Below, in pieces: positions 35,660 through 44,455 of a DNA stretch of 64,000 nt. The DNA comes from Chitinophagales bacterium (lineage in GTDB: Bacteria > Bacteroidota > Bacteroidia > Chitinophagales > Saprospiraceae), in assembly GCA_013298955.1 (NCBI GenBank), contig JAAFJT010000013.1, positions 1-64,000 of the forward strand, in the 5' to 3' direction. How positions within the stretch are numbered: the first letter of the stretch is position 1; every line of letters begins with the position of its first letter. The notes beneath the pieces are model-generated. The model saw only the letters and a program-made list of their open reading frames with translations. It had not been told where the DNA came from and did not search any database. Made by a program: the position numbers and the translations under genes.

Positions 35660-36377
35660 AAAAATTATAAACGACTTCCGTTGCGCTCAAAACAATATCG
35701 CCTGACGATTCTAAACGCCGAATAATCTTTTCCAAATTGCCATTCATGCCAATTTCTTGATTGTTCAATAAGATGTATTTTTTTAAATCATCTATTTCGG
35801 TCGGACGCGTACCAGAGCGAATCAACCGCCGAATGGTCTCTCTTGCCGTGTCGTCTATTAAACTACCTCCTACTAAACCATTGGTTTCCAATTCTTTAGA
35901 ATGATTTCCTAATGGCTCAACAGGTTCTGTTTCAGGGTCATCATCGTCTGCTATTTGGTTTTTTTTAACGCGTTGTGGAATTTCGGTTTGCGCCTGTTCC
36001 AGTCCAACATTGGGTTTGACGCGAAGACAATTCCGACCCGAGCCATTGATGAAACGAACTAAAGGGTCTAAACTCTCGTCATTCGACAAAACCGCAAATT
36101 CGATGTCTCCTGCTACTTTTTCATGGAGTTTACCCATAAAAAAACAGATATGATAATTTAAATCATCTGGATGCACCAAATCGGCTGTTGCAAGTGGAAC
36201 CCATTTGACCGCGCTCCCCATTTTTTGCATGTCTTTGACTAATGCAAAGGGTATCATCGTGACTTCTTCTTGAATGAACACAAAAACTTTATCACAAATT
36301 TTTTCTATTTTTTTAAATTTAATGCGCGTAAGCGTATCAAAATCTACAAAGATGTAGCGTCTAACAGGCGTATTCAT
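35658..36377 (-). CDS. PIN-like domain protein with a C-terminal helical domain
   Basis: A 239-residue protein. Residues 5-125 have the order of a PIN/NYN-like nuclease fold: RRYIFVDFDTLT at the front, HICFFMGKLHE, and AVLSNDESLDPLVRFINGSGRNCLRV with an acidic Ser-Asn-Asp-Glu triad. PIN domains cut RNA with acidic residues and a metal. An acidic linker (ADDDDPETEPVEP) leads to a C-terminal domain of about 65 residues (RPTEIDDLKKYILLNNQEIG ...) that looks like a small winged-helix or LOTUS-like module. Likely RNA-binding or RNA-cutting, but untested. It has a complete promoter and seems to be monocistronic. Confidence 0.75.
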   Translation of the reverse strand: MNTPVRRYIFVDFDTLTRIKFKKIEKICDKVFVFIQEEVTMIPFALVKDMQKMGSAVKWVPLATADLVHPDDLNYHICFFMGKLHEKVAGDIEFAVLSNDESLDPLVRFINGSGRNCLRVKPNVGLEQAQTEIPQRVKKNQIADDDDPETEPVEPLGNHSKELETNGLVGGSLIDDTARETIRRLIRSGTRPTEIDDLKKYILLNNQEIGMNGNLEKIIRRLESSGDIVLSATEVVYNF

Positions 36378-36421
36378 AATATGCTGCTATTTTATTGTAA
36401 AAAGGGTGTGAAATCGGCGTA

Positions 36422-36454
36422 CAAAAGTAGTGTTTTTTAGAACAAAATTACAAA
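36422..36454 (-). promoter_or_regulatory. Promoter of the PIN-like gene
   Basis: On the minus strand: TTTG (36451-36454), 21 bases, TACTTTTG (36422-36429). Both boxes match the Bacteroidota consensus, about 45 bases before the ATG at 36377. Confidence 0.65.
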
Positions 36455-36534
36455 AGATAAGGTGTTTAACGAGTTATGAAATAAAATTGTGCAATTTATT
36501 TAAAAATCAATTATTTATAAATAAGCCAAGTTGC

Positions 36535-36665
36535 GCGGTACGGTCTGAATTAGGATTTGTAGGATTATTAAGATTTAATTAGGATTGATTTTTAGGATTT
36601 TATCCTAAAAATCAATCCTAATTAAATCTCAATAATCCTACAAATCCTAATTCAGACCGTATCGC
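36535..36665. repeat. 64-bp-arm inverted repeat (family D, longest copy)
   Basis: Arms 36535-36598 and 36602-36665 with only two mismatches and a 3-base loop. The arm contains GAT cores at 36554, 36563, 36572, 36583 and 36596, one every 9-13 bases. It lies downstream of the barrel-protein gene (stop at 36699) and upstream of the PIN-like promoter. Confidence 0.9.
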
Positions 36666-36698
36666 ATAATTTGAGTCAAGTTAACTAAAGTAGATATT

Positions 36699-39095
36699 TT
36701 AATTCGTCATATTGGCGCGTTTGGTTTCTTCTTCCGCGCCTGACTTGCCTTTTTTTCTTTCTTTAAGAAAGCGATTCCCAAATTTATATTTGGCAGAAAG
36801 TTCAAAAATGCGCACTTCCCACTTCATATCCACTGTATAATCTTGGTCTTTAAAATTGACGCGCCCATCGAATGTATTGGAAATCAAATTGTTAGCACTC
36901 AAATTAAGTTCTAAATGGTCATCCCAAAACTTGCCGCGCAAACCCATATCCAAACCATACATTTTGCCAATCGCTATCAAACCTTGAAAACCGCCTTGTT
37001 GATACCAACCATTCATTTCAAATTTAAATGTATTATTGATTTTATACCCAAATTGCATAAATCCAGTGTAAGAAATCGCTTTTTGAATCAACGGCGCATT
37101 CAAATACACGCCATCATAGCGTTGTTGATAAACCATCACGCCTGCAAAACCTTCCGCGCCTTTCGCAACCGTCAAGGGAAAAAAGAGATGTCCACCCAAA
37201 TTCGTTACTTTGGCAACATTCCCATCAAAACGAAAACTGGATGCACCCACTCGTTCGGTCAACACTTGAATCGAATTATCGGTTTGACGATATTCGAGGT
37301 TGAAAAACGGCTGCCCGCCCCAAGTCAATGAAACTTGTCCTGTGTGCGTAAACTCAGGTTTCAAATTTGGATTCCCGCGTTCATACGTATAAGGATCCAT
37401 AAACGTCACAAACGGATTCAAAGAACGATAATTCGGTCGATTGATGCGATAACTATATGCCGTCATCGCCGCTAATTGTTTCACAATTGGAATGGAAACG
37501 CTTGCACTTGGGAAAAATTTGCCATAATTAGGGCGTATTTGCACCGAATCTAAGGTTACAGAGTAGCCTTTTGACCAAGTATGTTCATACCGCAAGCCTG
37601 TTTGAAACTCCACTTTGCCCCATTTTAACGTCGCATTGGCGTAAGCCGCCCCAATCGTTTCGTCATAAATGAAGTGATTGCTCAACCGCGCATCGGGAAT
37701 CCAATCCGTATTTTGACTTTGCGCCGCTTTCAATTCATTATCCAAATGGGCAGTACTGACTTTGCCGCCCGTACTCAATTTAATATTTTTGTTAATGGGA
37801 TATGTAAAATCCAAGCGCGTCGCGCCCACATGAATCAAGCCCGGTTCAATGTTTTTGCGATTGGGATAATCCAAAATAGTTCCATCCCCATTCAGAATCG
37901 TTGTTTGCAAAACATTATTCGCATCGCGATAAAAACGAGAACCATTCGCCGCCCATTCTAATTTCGTTCCTGATGTATCAATTTCCCAATTATAAAAGGT
38001 TTCTGCATTCATATTGTACCAATGCCGATAAAACGTATTAACATTTTTCAAAGTCCGTATTGGCAAAGCATCCATTTTAGAAATTTGGGTCGTTCCTTCA
38101 CTCGTGCGGTCATTGAACGCGCCGTTGAAACCCAATGCAAAACCAATATTATGTTTTTCAGCTATGGTATAATCCACTCCGCCGCGCACATTCACCGATT
38201 TTGGATTGAAAGGCATATAATTATTTTGCAAATATGCCAACGTATCAATGCGGCGCAACACCGTCATTTCCTCAAAACCTTGCCGATTGCTCAAACTCGC
38301 ATTCAAATACACGCTCAAACCTTTCTCCCGCCGCGAAATATTGGCACTCAACCGCGTTTTAGGCAATTTTCCATAACCAAAACTCGCGGTCACACTACCA
38401 TTCGTCCCCAAAGAGAAACTTTTTTTCATAATCACATTCAAAACGCCGCCCGTTCCTGCGGCATCATAACGCGCATCAGGCTGAGAAACGACTTCGATAC
38501 GGTCGATTTGGTCAGCAGGCATTTCTTTGAGGAGCGCGTCGATGTCCATATATTCGGTTGGTTTGCCGTCCAAAAGGATGGTGACACCACTTTTGCCCGC
38601 CATACTCACTTGATTGTTGACAATCACAAGACCGGGTACTTTTTTTAATACGTCAGACAAATTACCTTGCGAACCAGCAATACTTTCCGCAACATTCACC
38701 ACCATTTTACCTGCTCTTTGTTCTAAAAAAGGCTTTTTATGGATAATTTCGACCGTTTCTAACTCCGCAGACTGGGTTTTAAGGAGCGTAACAGGCAACA
38801 TTAATTCTTTTTCCCCATTGACCACAATCGGTTCCGAAACGGTTGTTTTGAAACTCGTCATCATCGTTTTGACTAAAAAAGTACCTTTTTCGACGGATTC
38901 AATCGCCCATTTACCTGCGTCATCTGTGATGCTTGCCTTGATGAAAGTACTATCTGTTGCTTTCAACAACAATACATTTGCATACGGAATTGGTTTTTCT
39001 TGGTCATCTTTGACAGTGCTTTTAAGGGTTGTTTGAGCTGTCAACGTGCTTGTCATAGCGAGACAGAAGGTCATTAGTTGAAATTTTGTCATCAT
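36699..39095 (-). CDS. TonB-dependent-receptor-like outer membrane beta-barrel protein
   Basis: A 798-residue outer membrane protein. A signal peptide (to about TLTAQ, residue 21) is followed by a carboxypeptidase-regulatory-like domain (22-105), a plug domain with the Bacteroidota signature (GKMVVNVAESIAGSQGNLSD; VTILLDGKPTEYMDIDAL; QIDRIEVVSQPDARYDAAGT) and a 22-strand-type barrel ending in a Phe-containing strand. Such proteins import or sense unknown substrates using TonB energy. No SusD partner is adjacent, so it is not a glycan PUL. The tail after the last strand is Lys/Glu-rich, as in the outer membrane beta-barrel family 3. ATG at 39095, with a second ATG directly after it. Confidence 0.92.
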   Translation of the reverse strand: MMTKFQLMTFCLAMTSTLTAQTTLKSTVKDDQEKPIPYANVLLLKATDSTFIKASITDDAGKWAIESVEKGTFLVKTMMTSFKTTVSEPIVVNGEKELMLPVTLLKTQSAELETVEIIHKKPFLEQRAGKMVVNVAESIAGSQGNLSDVLKKVPGLVIVNNQVSMAGKSGVTILLDGKPTEYMDIDALLKEMPADQIDRIEVVSQPDARYDAAGTGGVLNVIMKKSFSLGTNGSVTASFGYGKLPKTRLSANISRREKGLSVYLNASLSNRQGFEEMTVLRRIDTLAYLQNNYMPFNPKSVNVRGGVDYTIAEKHNIGFALGFNGAFNDRTSEGTTQISKMDALPIRTLKNVNTFYRHWYNMNAETFYNWEIDTSGTKLEWAANGSRFYRDANNVLQTTILNGDGTILDYPNRKNIEPGLIHVGATRLDFTYPINKNIKLSTGGKVSTAHLDNELKAAQSQNTDWIPDARLSNHFIYDETIGAAYANATLKWGKVEFQTGLRYEHTWSKGYSVTLDSVQIRPNYGKFFPSASVSIPIVKQLAAMTAYSYRINRPNYRSLNPFVTFMDPYTYERGNPNLKPEFTHTGQVSLTWGGQPFFNLEYRQTDNSIQVLTERVGASSFRFDGNVAKVTNLGGHLFFPLTVAKGAEGFAGVMVYQQRYDGVYLNAPLIQKAISYTGFMQFGYKINNTFKFEMNGWYQQGGFQGLIAIGKMYGLDMGLRGKFWDDHLELNLSANNLISNTFDGRVNFKDQDYTVDMKWEVRIFELSAKYKFGNRFLKERKKGKSGAEEETKRANMTN

Positions 39096-39404
39096 TTTTT
39101 AATATTTAAAACAAAGATGTGTTTAATGGCAAACAAGTTGCCAAAAAATTGGATGAATGGTTTAAAAAAAAAGATAAAACAAAATAATAGAGCCTTTGTC
39201 AGTATTTATGCGTTTAGATTTGAAAGATGGAAAATCGCCCATGCCTTTATCGGCACAACGTTTTGTTAAAAGAAATTTGTCAAAATACACGTTAATAGGT
39301 TGGGTTTAGGCGCAAATAATTTAAACAAAAATTAAAAAAAACGTTTAAATGATTTTATCAATATAATATTAATATTACTAATTTACTAATTTACTAATTC
39401 TTAC
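39096..39404. other. AT-rich divergent intergenic region
   Basis: Between the barrel-protein gene (-) and the epimerase gene (+). A TAGATTTG box at 39215-39222 resembles a plus-strand -7 element but the preceding TTTG (39195-39198) is too close (16 bases). A short plus-strand open frame here has no features of a real protein. No hairpin stands out. Confidence 0.5.
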
Positions 39405-40334
39405 ATGATACAAGAAACCATCCTTATCGCAGGCGGCACAGGCTTAATTGGTCAACGCCTTTCCGAAATGCTCACCAAGCGGGGCTATAAAATCCTTCAT
39501 TTAAGCCGAAAAGCGGATAAGAATGCCCTCTATCCTGCTTACTTCTGGAATCCTGCGACAGGCAAAATAGATGAAACGGTTCTTGATAAAGCCGATTACA
39601 TCATTCAATTAGCGGGCGCAGGCATTGCCGATAGGCTTTGGAGCAAAGCCCGAAAACAATTGATTATAGAGAGTCGTGTTCAATCCAACGAATTGATTGC
39701 CAATACATTACGCCAATATCCGCATCATGTCAAAGCCTATATTGCGGCTTCTGCGATTGGTTTTTACGGAGACCGTCCTGCGGCAGAAATCTTGGAAGAA
39801 ACTTCAGGTGCAGGTAGTGGTTTTCTAACCGAAAGTACGGTTGCATGGGAACGGGCGATTGAATCGGTCACTCAGAACTATCAAAATGAACGGATTCGCG
39901 GGGTTACGATACGGGTAGGCATTGTTTTATCCACCGAAGGCGGTGCTTTACCCAAAATGATGTTGCCTTTTTGGTTTCGGATGGGCAATTCGTTGGGCAA
40001 TGGGCAACAAATGATGTCATGGATTCACATGGATGATATATGCGAAATGTTTATAAAATCCATTCAAGATACCCAAATGAAAGGCATTTACAATGGAGTC
40101 GCGCCTGCACCTGTAAGTCATAAAACCTTTATCAAGGCAATTGGGGAAGCGAAAGGCGGTTGGTATGCTTATTTGCCTGTGCCTGCTTTTTTATTGCGAT
40201 TGGGCTTGGGCGAAATGGCAGATGTCGTCTTGAATGGGAATGGTGTATCCTCTCAAAAGATTGAAAATCAAGGATTCGTGTTTCAATACAAAACGATAGC
40301 GAGTGCGTTAAGTCAATTATTAAAAAAAATATAA
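39405..40334 (+). CDS. NAD(P)-dependent epimerase-like protein, TIGR01777 family
   Basis: A 309-residue extended short-chain dehydrogenase. The cofactor-binding AGGTGLIGQRLSE lies at residues 9-21. SAIGFYGDRP and ETSGAGSGFLTE, and the C-terminal DUF1731-like region (PVPAFLLRLGLGEMADVVLNG), mark the TIGR01777 family, whose members include YfcH and cell-division-associated SulA-like proteins in cyanobacteria. The substrate is unknown. It is followed by a hairpin terminator that also faces accC from the other side. Confidence 0.92.
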   Translation: MIQETILIAGGTGLIGQRLSEMLTKRGYKILHLSRKADKNALYPAYFWNPATGKIDETVLDKADYIIQLAGAGIADRLWSKARKQLIIESRVQSNELIANTLRQYPHHVKAYIAASAIGFYGDRPAAEILEETSGAGSGFLTESTVAWERAIESVTQNYQNERIRGVTIRVGIVLSTEGGALPKMMLPFWFRMGNSLGNGQQMMSWIHMDDICEMFIKSIQDTQMKGIYNGVAPAPVSHKTFIKAIGEAKGGWYAYLPVPAFLLRLGLGEMADVVLNGNGVSSQKIENQGFVFQYKTIASALSQLLKKI

Positions 40335-40338
40335 AAGG

Positions 40339-40368
40339 AGGACTTTACGTACACTTACGTAAAGTCCT
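40339..40368. terminator. Bidirectional hairpin between the epimerase gene and accC
   Basis: Perfect 12-base arms AGGACTTTACGT (40339-40350) and its complement (40357-40368) with a 6-base loop, flanked by A and T runs. It serves convergent genes. Confidence 0.75.
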
Positions 40369-40381
40369 TTATATTTCGATT

Positions 40382-41728
40382 TTAAAGTTCTTTTTTAAAA
40401 TCCCATGTATTTAAAAAACCTGTATGGAAATTACCTTTACGGAAATTTTCATTGCGCATCAATCGTTGATGAAATGGAACGGTCGTTTTAATGCCTTCAA
40501 TGATAAATTCATCTAAGGAACGCTCCATTTTCGTAATACATTCTTCCCGCGTCCGCGCCCGGCAAATCAATTTCGCAATCATCGAATCGTAATACGGCGG
40601 AACCGTGTAACCCGAATAAACATGCGTATCCACTCGAACACCATGCCCTTTCGGAGTATGCAGTGACGTAATTTTACCGGGATGCGGTCGAAAATCATTG
40701 AACGGGTCTTCTGCATTGATACGACATTCCATCGCCCACATTTCTGGATAATAATTTTTACCCGAAATCGGAATCCCTGCGGCAATTTTAATTTGCTCTT
40801 TAATTAAATCGTAATCTATAACTTCTTCTGTAACAGGATGTTCCACCTGAATTCGTGTATTCATTTCCATAAAATAGAAATTCCGATGTTTATCCACCAG
40901 AAACTCTATCGTTCCGACTCCTTCGTAATTAATATATTGAGCCGCTTTAACTGCCGCATTACCCATTTCCTCTCGCAATTCGGGAGTCATAAACGGAGAA
41001 GGCGATTCTTCTACCAATTTTTGATGGCGGCGTTGGATGGAACAATCCCTTTCGGAAAGGTGGCAAACCGTACCAAATCGGTCGCCTGCTACTTGAAATT
41101 CAATATGTCGCGGTTCTTCTACATACTTTTCAATGTAAATACCATCATTACCAAAAGATGCTTTGGCTTCTGCCCGCGCCGTATTCCATTGATTTTCAAA
41201 CTGTTGTTCTTCCAAAACAATCCGCATCCCTTTTCCTCCACCGCCCGCAGTGGCTTTCAAAATGACGGGATAACCAATATCTGCCGCAATTCTTTTACCC
41301 GAAACCACATCCTTCAACAAACCACCCGAACCCGGTACGACAGGAACACCTGCTGCAATCATCGTTTCTTTGGCAGTAATTTTATCCCCCATTTTACGGA
41401 TTTGCGCAGGCGTAGGACCGATAAATTTCACGCCATATTGCGTACAAATCTCTGCAAATTGAGCATTTTCCGATAAAAAACCGTATCCCGGATGAATGGC
41501 ATCCGCATTTGTAATCTCCACCGCCGCCAATAATCGTTGAATATTCAAATAAGATTGGGCAGACGCAGGGGGGCCAATACAAACCGCTTCATCTGCGAAA
41601 CGAACATGCAGACTATCCCGATCCGCCGTGCTATACACGGCAACCGTTTTAATGCCCATTTCCCGACAGGTGCGAATGATACGTAATGCGATTTCTCCTC
41701 GATTGGCTATGAGTATCTTTTTAAACAT
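40382..41728 (-). CDS. accC: Acetyl-CoA carboxylase, biotin carboxylase subunit
   Basis: A 448-residue ATP-grasp enzyme that carboxylates the biotin of AccB with bicarbonate and ATP, the first step of fatty acid synthesis. N-terminal [20 protein letters not shown], the glycine-rich ATP loop ([14 protein letters not shown]) and [15 protein letters not shown] are all intact. I start at the ATG at 41728; the frame is open upstream for 37 codons into the accB gap but the family starts at MFKKI. It lies 34 bases after accB in a fabH-efp-accB-accC operon. Confidence 0.97.
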   Translation of the reverse strand: MFKKILIANRGEIALRIIRTCREMGIKTVAVYSTADRDSLHVRFADEAVCIGPPASAQSYLNIQRLLAAVEITNADAIHPGYGFLSENAQFAEICTQYGVKFIGPTPAQIRKMGDKITAKETMIAAGVPVVPGSGGLLKDVVSGKRIAADIGYPVILKATAGGGGKGMRIVLEEQQFENQWNTARAEAKASFGNDGIYIEKYVEEPRHIEFQVAGDRFGTVCHLSERDCSIQRRHQKLVEESPSPFMTPELREEMGNAAVKAAQYINYEGVGTIEFLVDKHRNFYFMEMNTRIQVEHPVTEEVIDYDLIKEQIKIAAGIPISGKNYYPEMWAMECRINAEDPFNDFRPHPGKITSLHTPKGHGVRVDTHVYSGYTVPPYYDSMIAKLICRARTREECITKMERSLDEFIIEGIKTTVPFHQRLMRNENFRKGNFHTGFLNTWDFKKEL

Positions 41729-41762
41729 AAATTTAATTTGATTTTGGAGGATGGTTGAAACA

Positions 41763-42275
41763 CTATCCGATGGGGTCAACCAAAAATAAAACTTGGTCGT
41801 ACTCCACAGGACTCGCATCATTGACGCAGACTTTAACAATTTTACCTTTGATTTCGGATTCTATCTCGTTGAAAAGTTTCATCGCCTCAACGATACAAAC
41901 CACGGAACCTTTCTGAACCGTATCCCCAAGTTTGACATAGGGCGGTTTATCCACCGATGAAGCGCGGTAAAACGTGCCTACAATCGGTGATTTGATTTCT
42001 AAGAAATTTTTAGCAGGAGCCACAGGTTCTGGAACTGCCTCCGATTTCGCTTTTGCAGGTGCGGCAGCAGGCGCAGGAGACAACGCTTCTGCGGGTGGCA
42101 AAGCAGGCGCGGCAGCAGACATCATCGGTTGAGCCTGTACAAATTGCGTTTTGCCGCCTTTGACATATTTAGAAGTCCGAATGACCATCTTTAAATCACC
42201 TTGTTCCAATTTAAATTCGGCTAAATTGGATTTGTTGATAATGGCAATCAGTTCTTGGATTTCTTTAAAAGTCAT
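41763..42275 (-). CDS. accB: Acetyl-CoA carboxylase, biotin carboxyl carrier protein
   Basis: A 170-residue carrier. A short N-terminal helix ([15 protein letters not shown]), an Ala/Pro-rich flexible linker (about 55-95) and the lipoyl/biotinyl domain with [11 protein letters not shown], whose Lys is biotinylated by BirA. It shuttles carboxyl groups from AccC to the carboxyltransferase, which is encoded elsewhere. The gene sits between efp and accC in the same operon. Confidence 0.97.
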   Translation of the reverse strand: MTFKEIQELIAIINKSNLAEFKLEQGDLKMVIRTSKYVKGGKTQFVQAQPMMSAAAPALPPAEALSPAPAAAPAKAKSEAVPEPVAPAKNFLEIKSPIVGTFYRASSVDKPPYVKLGDTVQKGSVVCIVEAMKLFNEIESEIKGKIVKVCVNDASPVEYDQVLFLVDPIG

Positions 42276-42321
42276 GATGGAACGATTTGGAGATTGAGAT
42301 ATATTGTTTTGGTTGAGTCAA

Positions 42322-42364
42322 AAACGATGGAATTTAAACAAAATTACCTTAAATTCCATCGTTT
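42322..42364. repeat. Inverted repeat between efp and accB
   Basis: Perfect 15-base arms (42322-42336 and 42350-42364), AAACGATGGAATTTA and complement, 13-base loop. It lies inside the operon, 12 bases past the efp stop, so it is an intercistronic hairpin. Confidence 0.65.
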
Positions 42365-42376
42365 GGGGTTCAAAAT

Positions 42377-42940
42377 CTATTTCGTACGCTCTAAATACGC
42401 ACGCGTTTCGGTATTGACCTTGATTTTATCGCCTTTGTTGATGAACAAAGGAACGCGCACTTCCGCACCTGTTTCAACTGTTGCAGGTTTCAACGTGTTG
42501 GTTGCCGTGTCTCCTTTGATGCCCGGTTCCGTGTAAGTCACTTCTAAGGTGACCGATGCAGGTAAATTAACCGTCAAAGGCTCATTATTTTTTGCATTAA
42601 ACAAAATGTCTATTTGACAATCCGTTGGCATCAAATCAGCATTTTCAATGGCGGATTCAGGCAACGAAATTTGCTCATACGTCTCATTGTCCATAAAATT
42701 GTAACCCGATTCATCTTTATAAAGAAATTGAAAATTACGGCGTTCGACCCGCACCACATCAATTTGATGCCCGCTTGGAAACGTATTATCAACAACCCGA
42801 CCATTTGTAACACTTTTCAACTTCGTGCGCACAAAAGCGGGTCCTTTACCCGGTTTGACATGAAGGAAATCGACCACCATATAAATGTCATGGTTGAAGG
42901 TGATACAAACCCCTTTTCTAATTTCTGTTGTAGTTGCCAT
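42377..42940 (-). CDS. efp: Translation elongation factor P
   Basis: A 187-residue EF-P, which rescues ribosomes stalled at consecutive prolines. Three beta-barrel domains in the usual order. The tip of domain I reads VKPGKGPAF, with Lys32 at the position that is modified in many bacteria. No lysine-modifying enzyme gene (epmA/B) is adjacent. The C-terminal domain ends with the conserved VNTETRAYLERTK-type sequence. It is the second gene of the fabH operon, 45 bases after fabH. Confidence 0.97.
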   Translation of the reverse strand: MATTTEIRKGVCITFNHDIYMVVDFLHVKPGKGPAFVRTKLKSVTNGRVVDNTFPSGHQIDVVRVERRNFQFLYKDESGYNFMDNETYEQISLPESAIENADLMPTDCQIDILFNAKNNEPLTVNLPASVTLEVTYTEPGIKGDTATNTLKPATVETGAEVRVPLFINKGDKIKVNTETRAYLERTK

Positions 42941-42985
42941 TTAATAAAACTTAAAATATAAAAGATTGATTATGAATAACTTGTT

Positions 42986-43972
42986 TTAATACGCCCATTT
43001 CAGCAGCAATGACCCCCAAGTGAAGCCGCCGCCAAAAGCAGTCAATATCACATTATCGCCTTTTTTCAATTGCGGTTCGTATTCCCACAAACAAATGGGA
43101 ATCGTTCCCGCAGTCGTATTGCCATATTTGTGTATATTGACCATGATTTTTTCCATCGGCGCACCCGAAAAATCGGCTACGGCACTGATGATTCTCTTAT
43201 TCGCTTGATGCGGTGTAATCCAACTTATATCATTGATAGTCAATTGATTGCGTTCCATCAATGCTTTCATAGTACTACTCATGCCATTCACTGCGGCTTT
43301 GAAAACAGGTCTGCCTTCTTGAAAAAGATAGTGCATTTTTTTATCAACGGTCTCATGTGAAGGTGGATGCAAAGAGCCGCCTGCTTTCATATGTAGCCAA
43401 TTTGCCCCGCCGCCATCACTGCGCAAAATGGCATCTTGTACACCCAAACCCTCTGTATTGGGTTCAAGCATCACCGCGCCGCAACCGTCTCCAAATAAAA
43501 TACAAGTCGTCCTATCCGTGTAATCGGTGATTGTGGACATCACATCTACACCCACGACAACTACTTTTTTATAAGTTCCCGCCATGATAAATTGCGCACC
43601 TGTTTGCAATGCAAATAAAAATCCAGAGCAAGCCGCCGCTAAATCATATCCAAAAGCATTGTTAGCTCCAATTTTATGGCACGTCAAAGTTGCTGTATCT
43701 GGAAATTTCATATCACCTGTGACCGTTGCACAAATCATTAAATCGATTTCGCAGGCATCGGTCTTGGTTTTAACCAATAAATCGCGTACTGCCGCCGCCG
43801 CCATATCTGAAGCCGCCCAACCTTTTTGAATGCGCCTGCGTTCTTTAATCCCAGTGCGGGACATAATCCATTCATCGGAAGTATTGACTAATTTTTCCAA
43901 TTCGGCATTCGTAACGATGTGTTCAGGCACATAGCCTGCAACTCCTGTAATAGCCGCCGTTATTTTTGACAT
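42986..43972 (-). CDS. fabH: 3-oxoacyl-ACP synthase III
   Basis: A 328-residue thiolase-fold enzyme that condenses acetyl-CoA (or a branched starter) with malonyl-ACP to start fatty acid chains. The catalytic triad is visible: Cys in AAACSGFLFAL, His in TPHQANKRI and Asn in KYGNTTAGTIP. The length is standard. It heads an operon with efp, accB and accC, which links starter-unit synthesis and malonyl-CoA supply. Start ATG at 43972, with a -7 box at 44016-44023. Confidence 0.96.
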   Translation of the reverse strand: MSKITAAITGVAGYVPEHIVTNAELEKLVNTSDEWIMSRTGIKERRRIQKGWAASDMAAAAVRDLLVKTKTDACEIDLMICATVTGDMKFPDTATLTCHKIGANNAFGYDLAAACSGFLFALQTGAQFIMAGTYKKVVVVGVDVMSTITDYTDRTTCILFGDGCGAVMLEPNTEGLGVQDAILRSDGGGANWLHMKAGGSLHPPSHETVDKKMHYLFQEGRPVFKAAVNGMSSTMKALMERNQLTINDISWITPHQANKRIISAVADFSGAPMEKIMVNIHKYGNTTAGTIPICLWEYEPQLKKGDNVILTAFGGGFTWGSLLLKWAY

Positions 43973-44015
43973 GATTGTTTTTTTTAAAATCTATTGGCTT
44001 TGCGTGAAAACGACG

Positions 44016-44023
44016 CAAAATTA
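44016..44023 (-). promoter_or_regulatory. -7 box upstream of the fabH operon
   Basis: Minus strand TAATTTTG followed by CG, matching TAnnTTTG, 44 bases before the fabH ATG. Confidence 0.45.
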
Positions 44024-44080
44024 ATCAATCATTCGACTTTTTGAGAAAATAACATCATTTGAAAACGGTTTTTTTTTGTT

Positions 44081-44395
44081 ATTAAGGCATTGAGGGATTT
44101 TGCGAATGCGTTTTGGTATTTTAATAATGGTATCACTGCGATTACCAAAATTATTCCCGAAGTGGGTGTTCATGCGAAGAAAATTAAATTGGAAGGCTTG
44201 CAAATTATCAATGGTGCGCAAACGGTTTATTCAATTTACCAAGCCTATCAACGGGCGGCAATGGATAGTGATACCCGTTTGACTTTTCGGTGGATTCGTT
44301 CAAGTGATGAGGCGTTTAAGATGCAAATGATGGATCACTTGAATCAGGAGAGGGAATTTAAGGAGAAAAAGGCGAATGTGCTTGTTTTTAGCTAA
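44081..44395 (+). pseudogene. Remnant of an AIPR-type (abortive phage infection) protein
   Basis: An open stretch of about 104 codons whose translation matches the core of AIPR proteins: FWYFNNGITAITK and IKLEGLQIINGAQTVYSIYQ are the characteristic segments. AIPR proteins are normally 500-700 residues, so the N-terminal and C-terminal parts are missing. No ATG start or promoter is seen; the nearest possible start is a TTG at 44090. The last 15 codons run into a perfect palindrome. This looks like a decayed fragment of a phage-resistance gene. Confidence 0.75.
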
Positions 44396-44433
44396 AAACA
44401 AGCACATTCGCCTTTTTCTCCTTAAATTCCCTC
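44350..44433. repeat. Perfect 84-bp palindrome without loop
   Basis: Arms 44350-44391 and 44392-44433 are exact complements over 42 bases with no spacer, centred on TTTTTAGCTAAAAA. The left arm is also the 3' end of the AIPR remnant, so the right arm may be a fold-back copy of coding sequence. It sits 22 bases from the end of the converging TPR gene. Confidence 0.9.
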
Positions 44434-44455
44434 ATTCTTGATTCCAATAAATAAA

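Noticed and set aside
41729-41839. 37-residue N-terminal extension of accC
   Set aside because: The extension overlaps accB, has no family match, and the protein family begins at [12 protein letters not shown].
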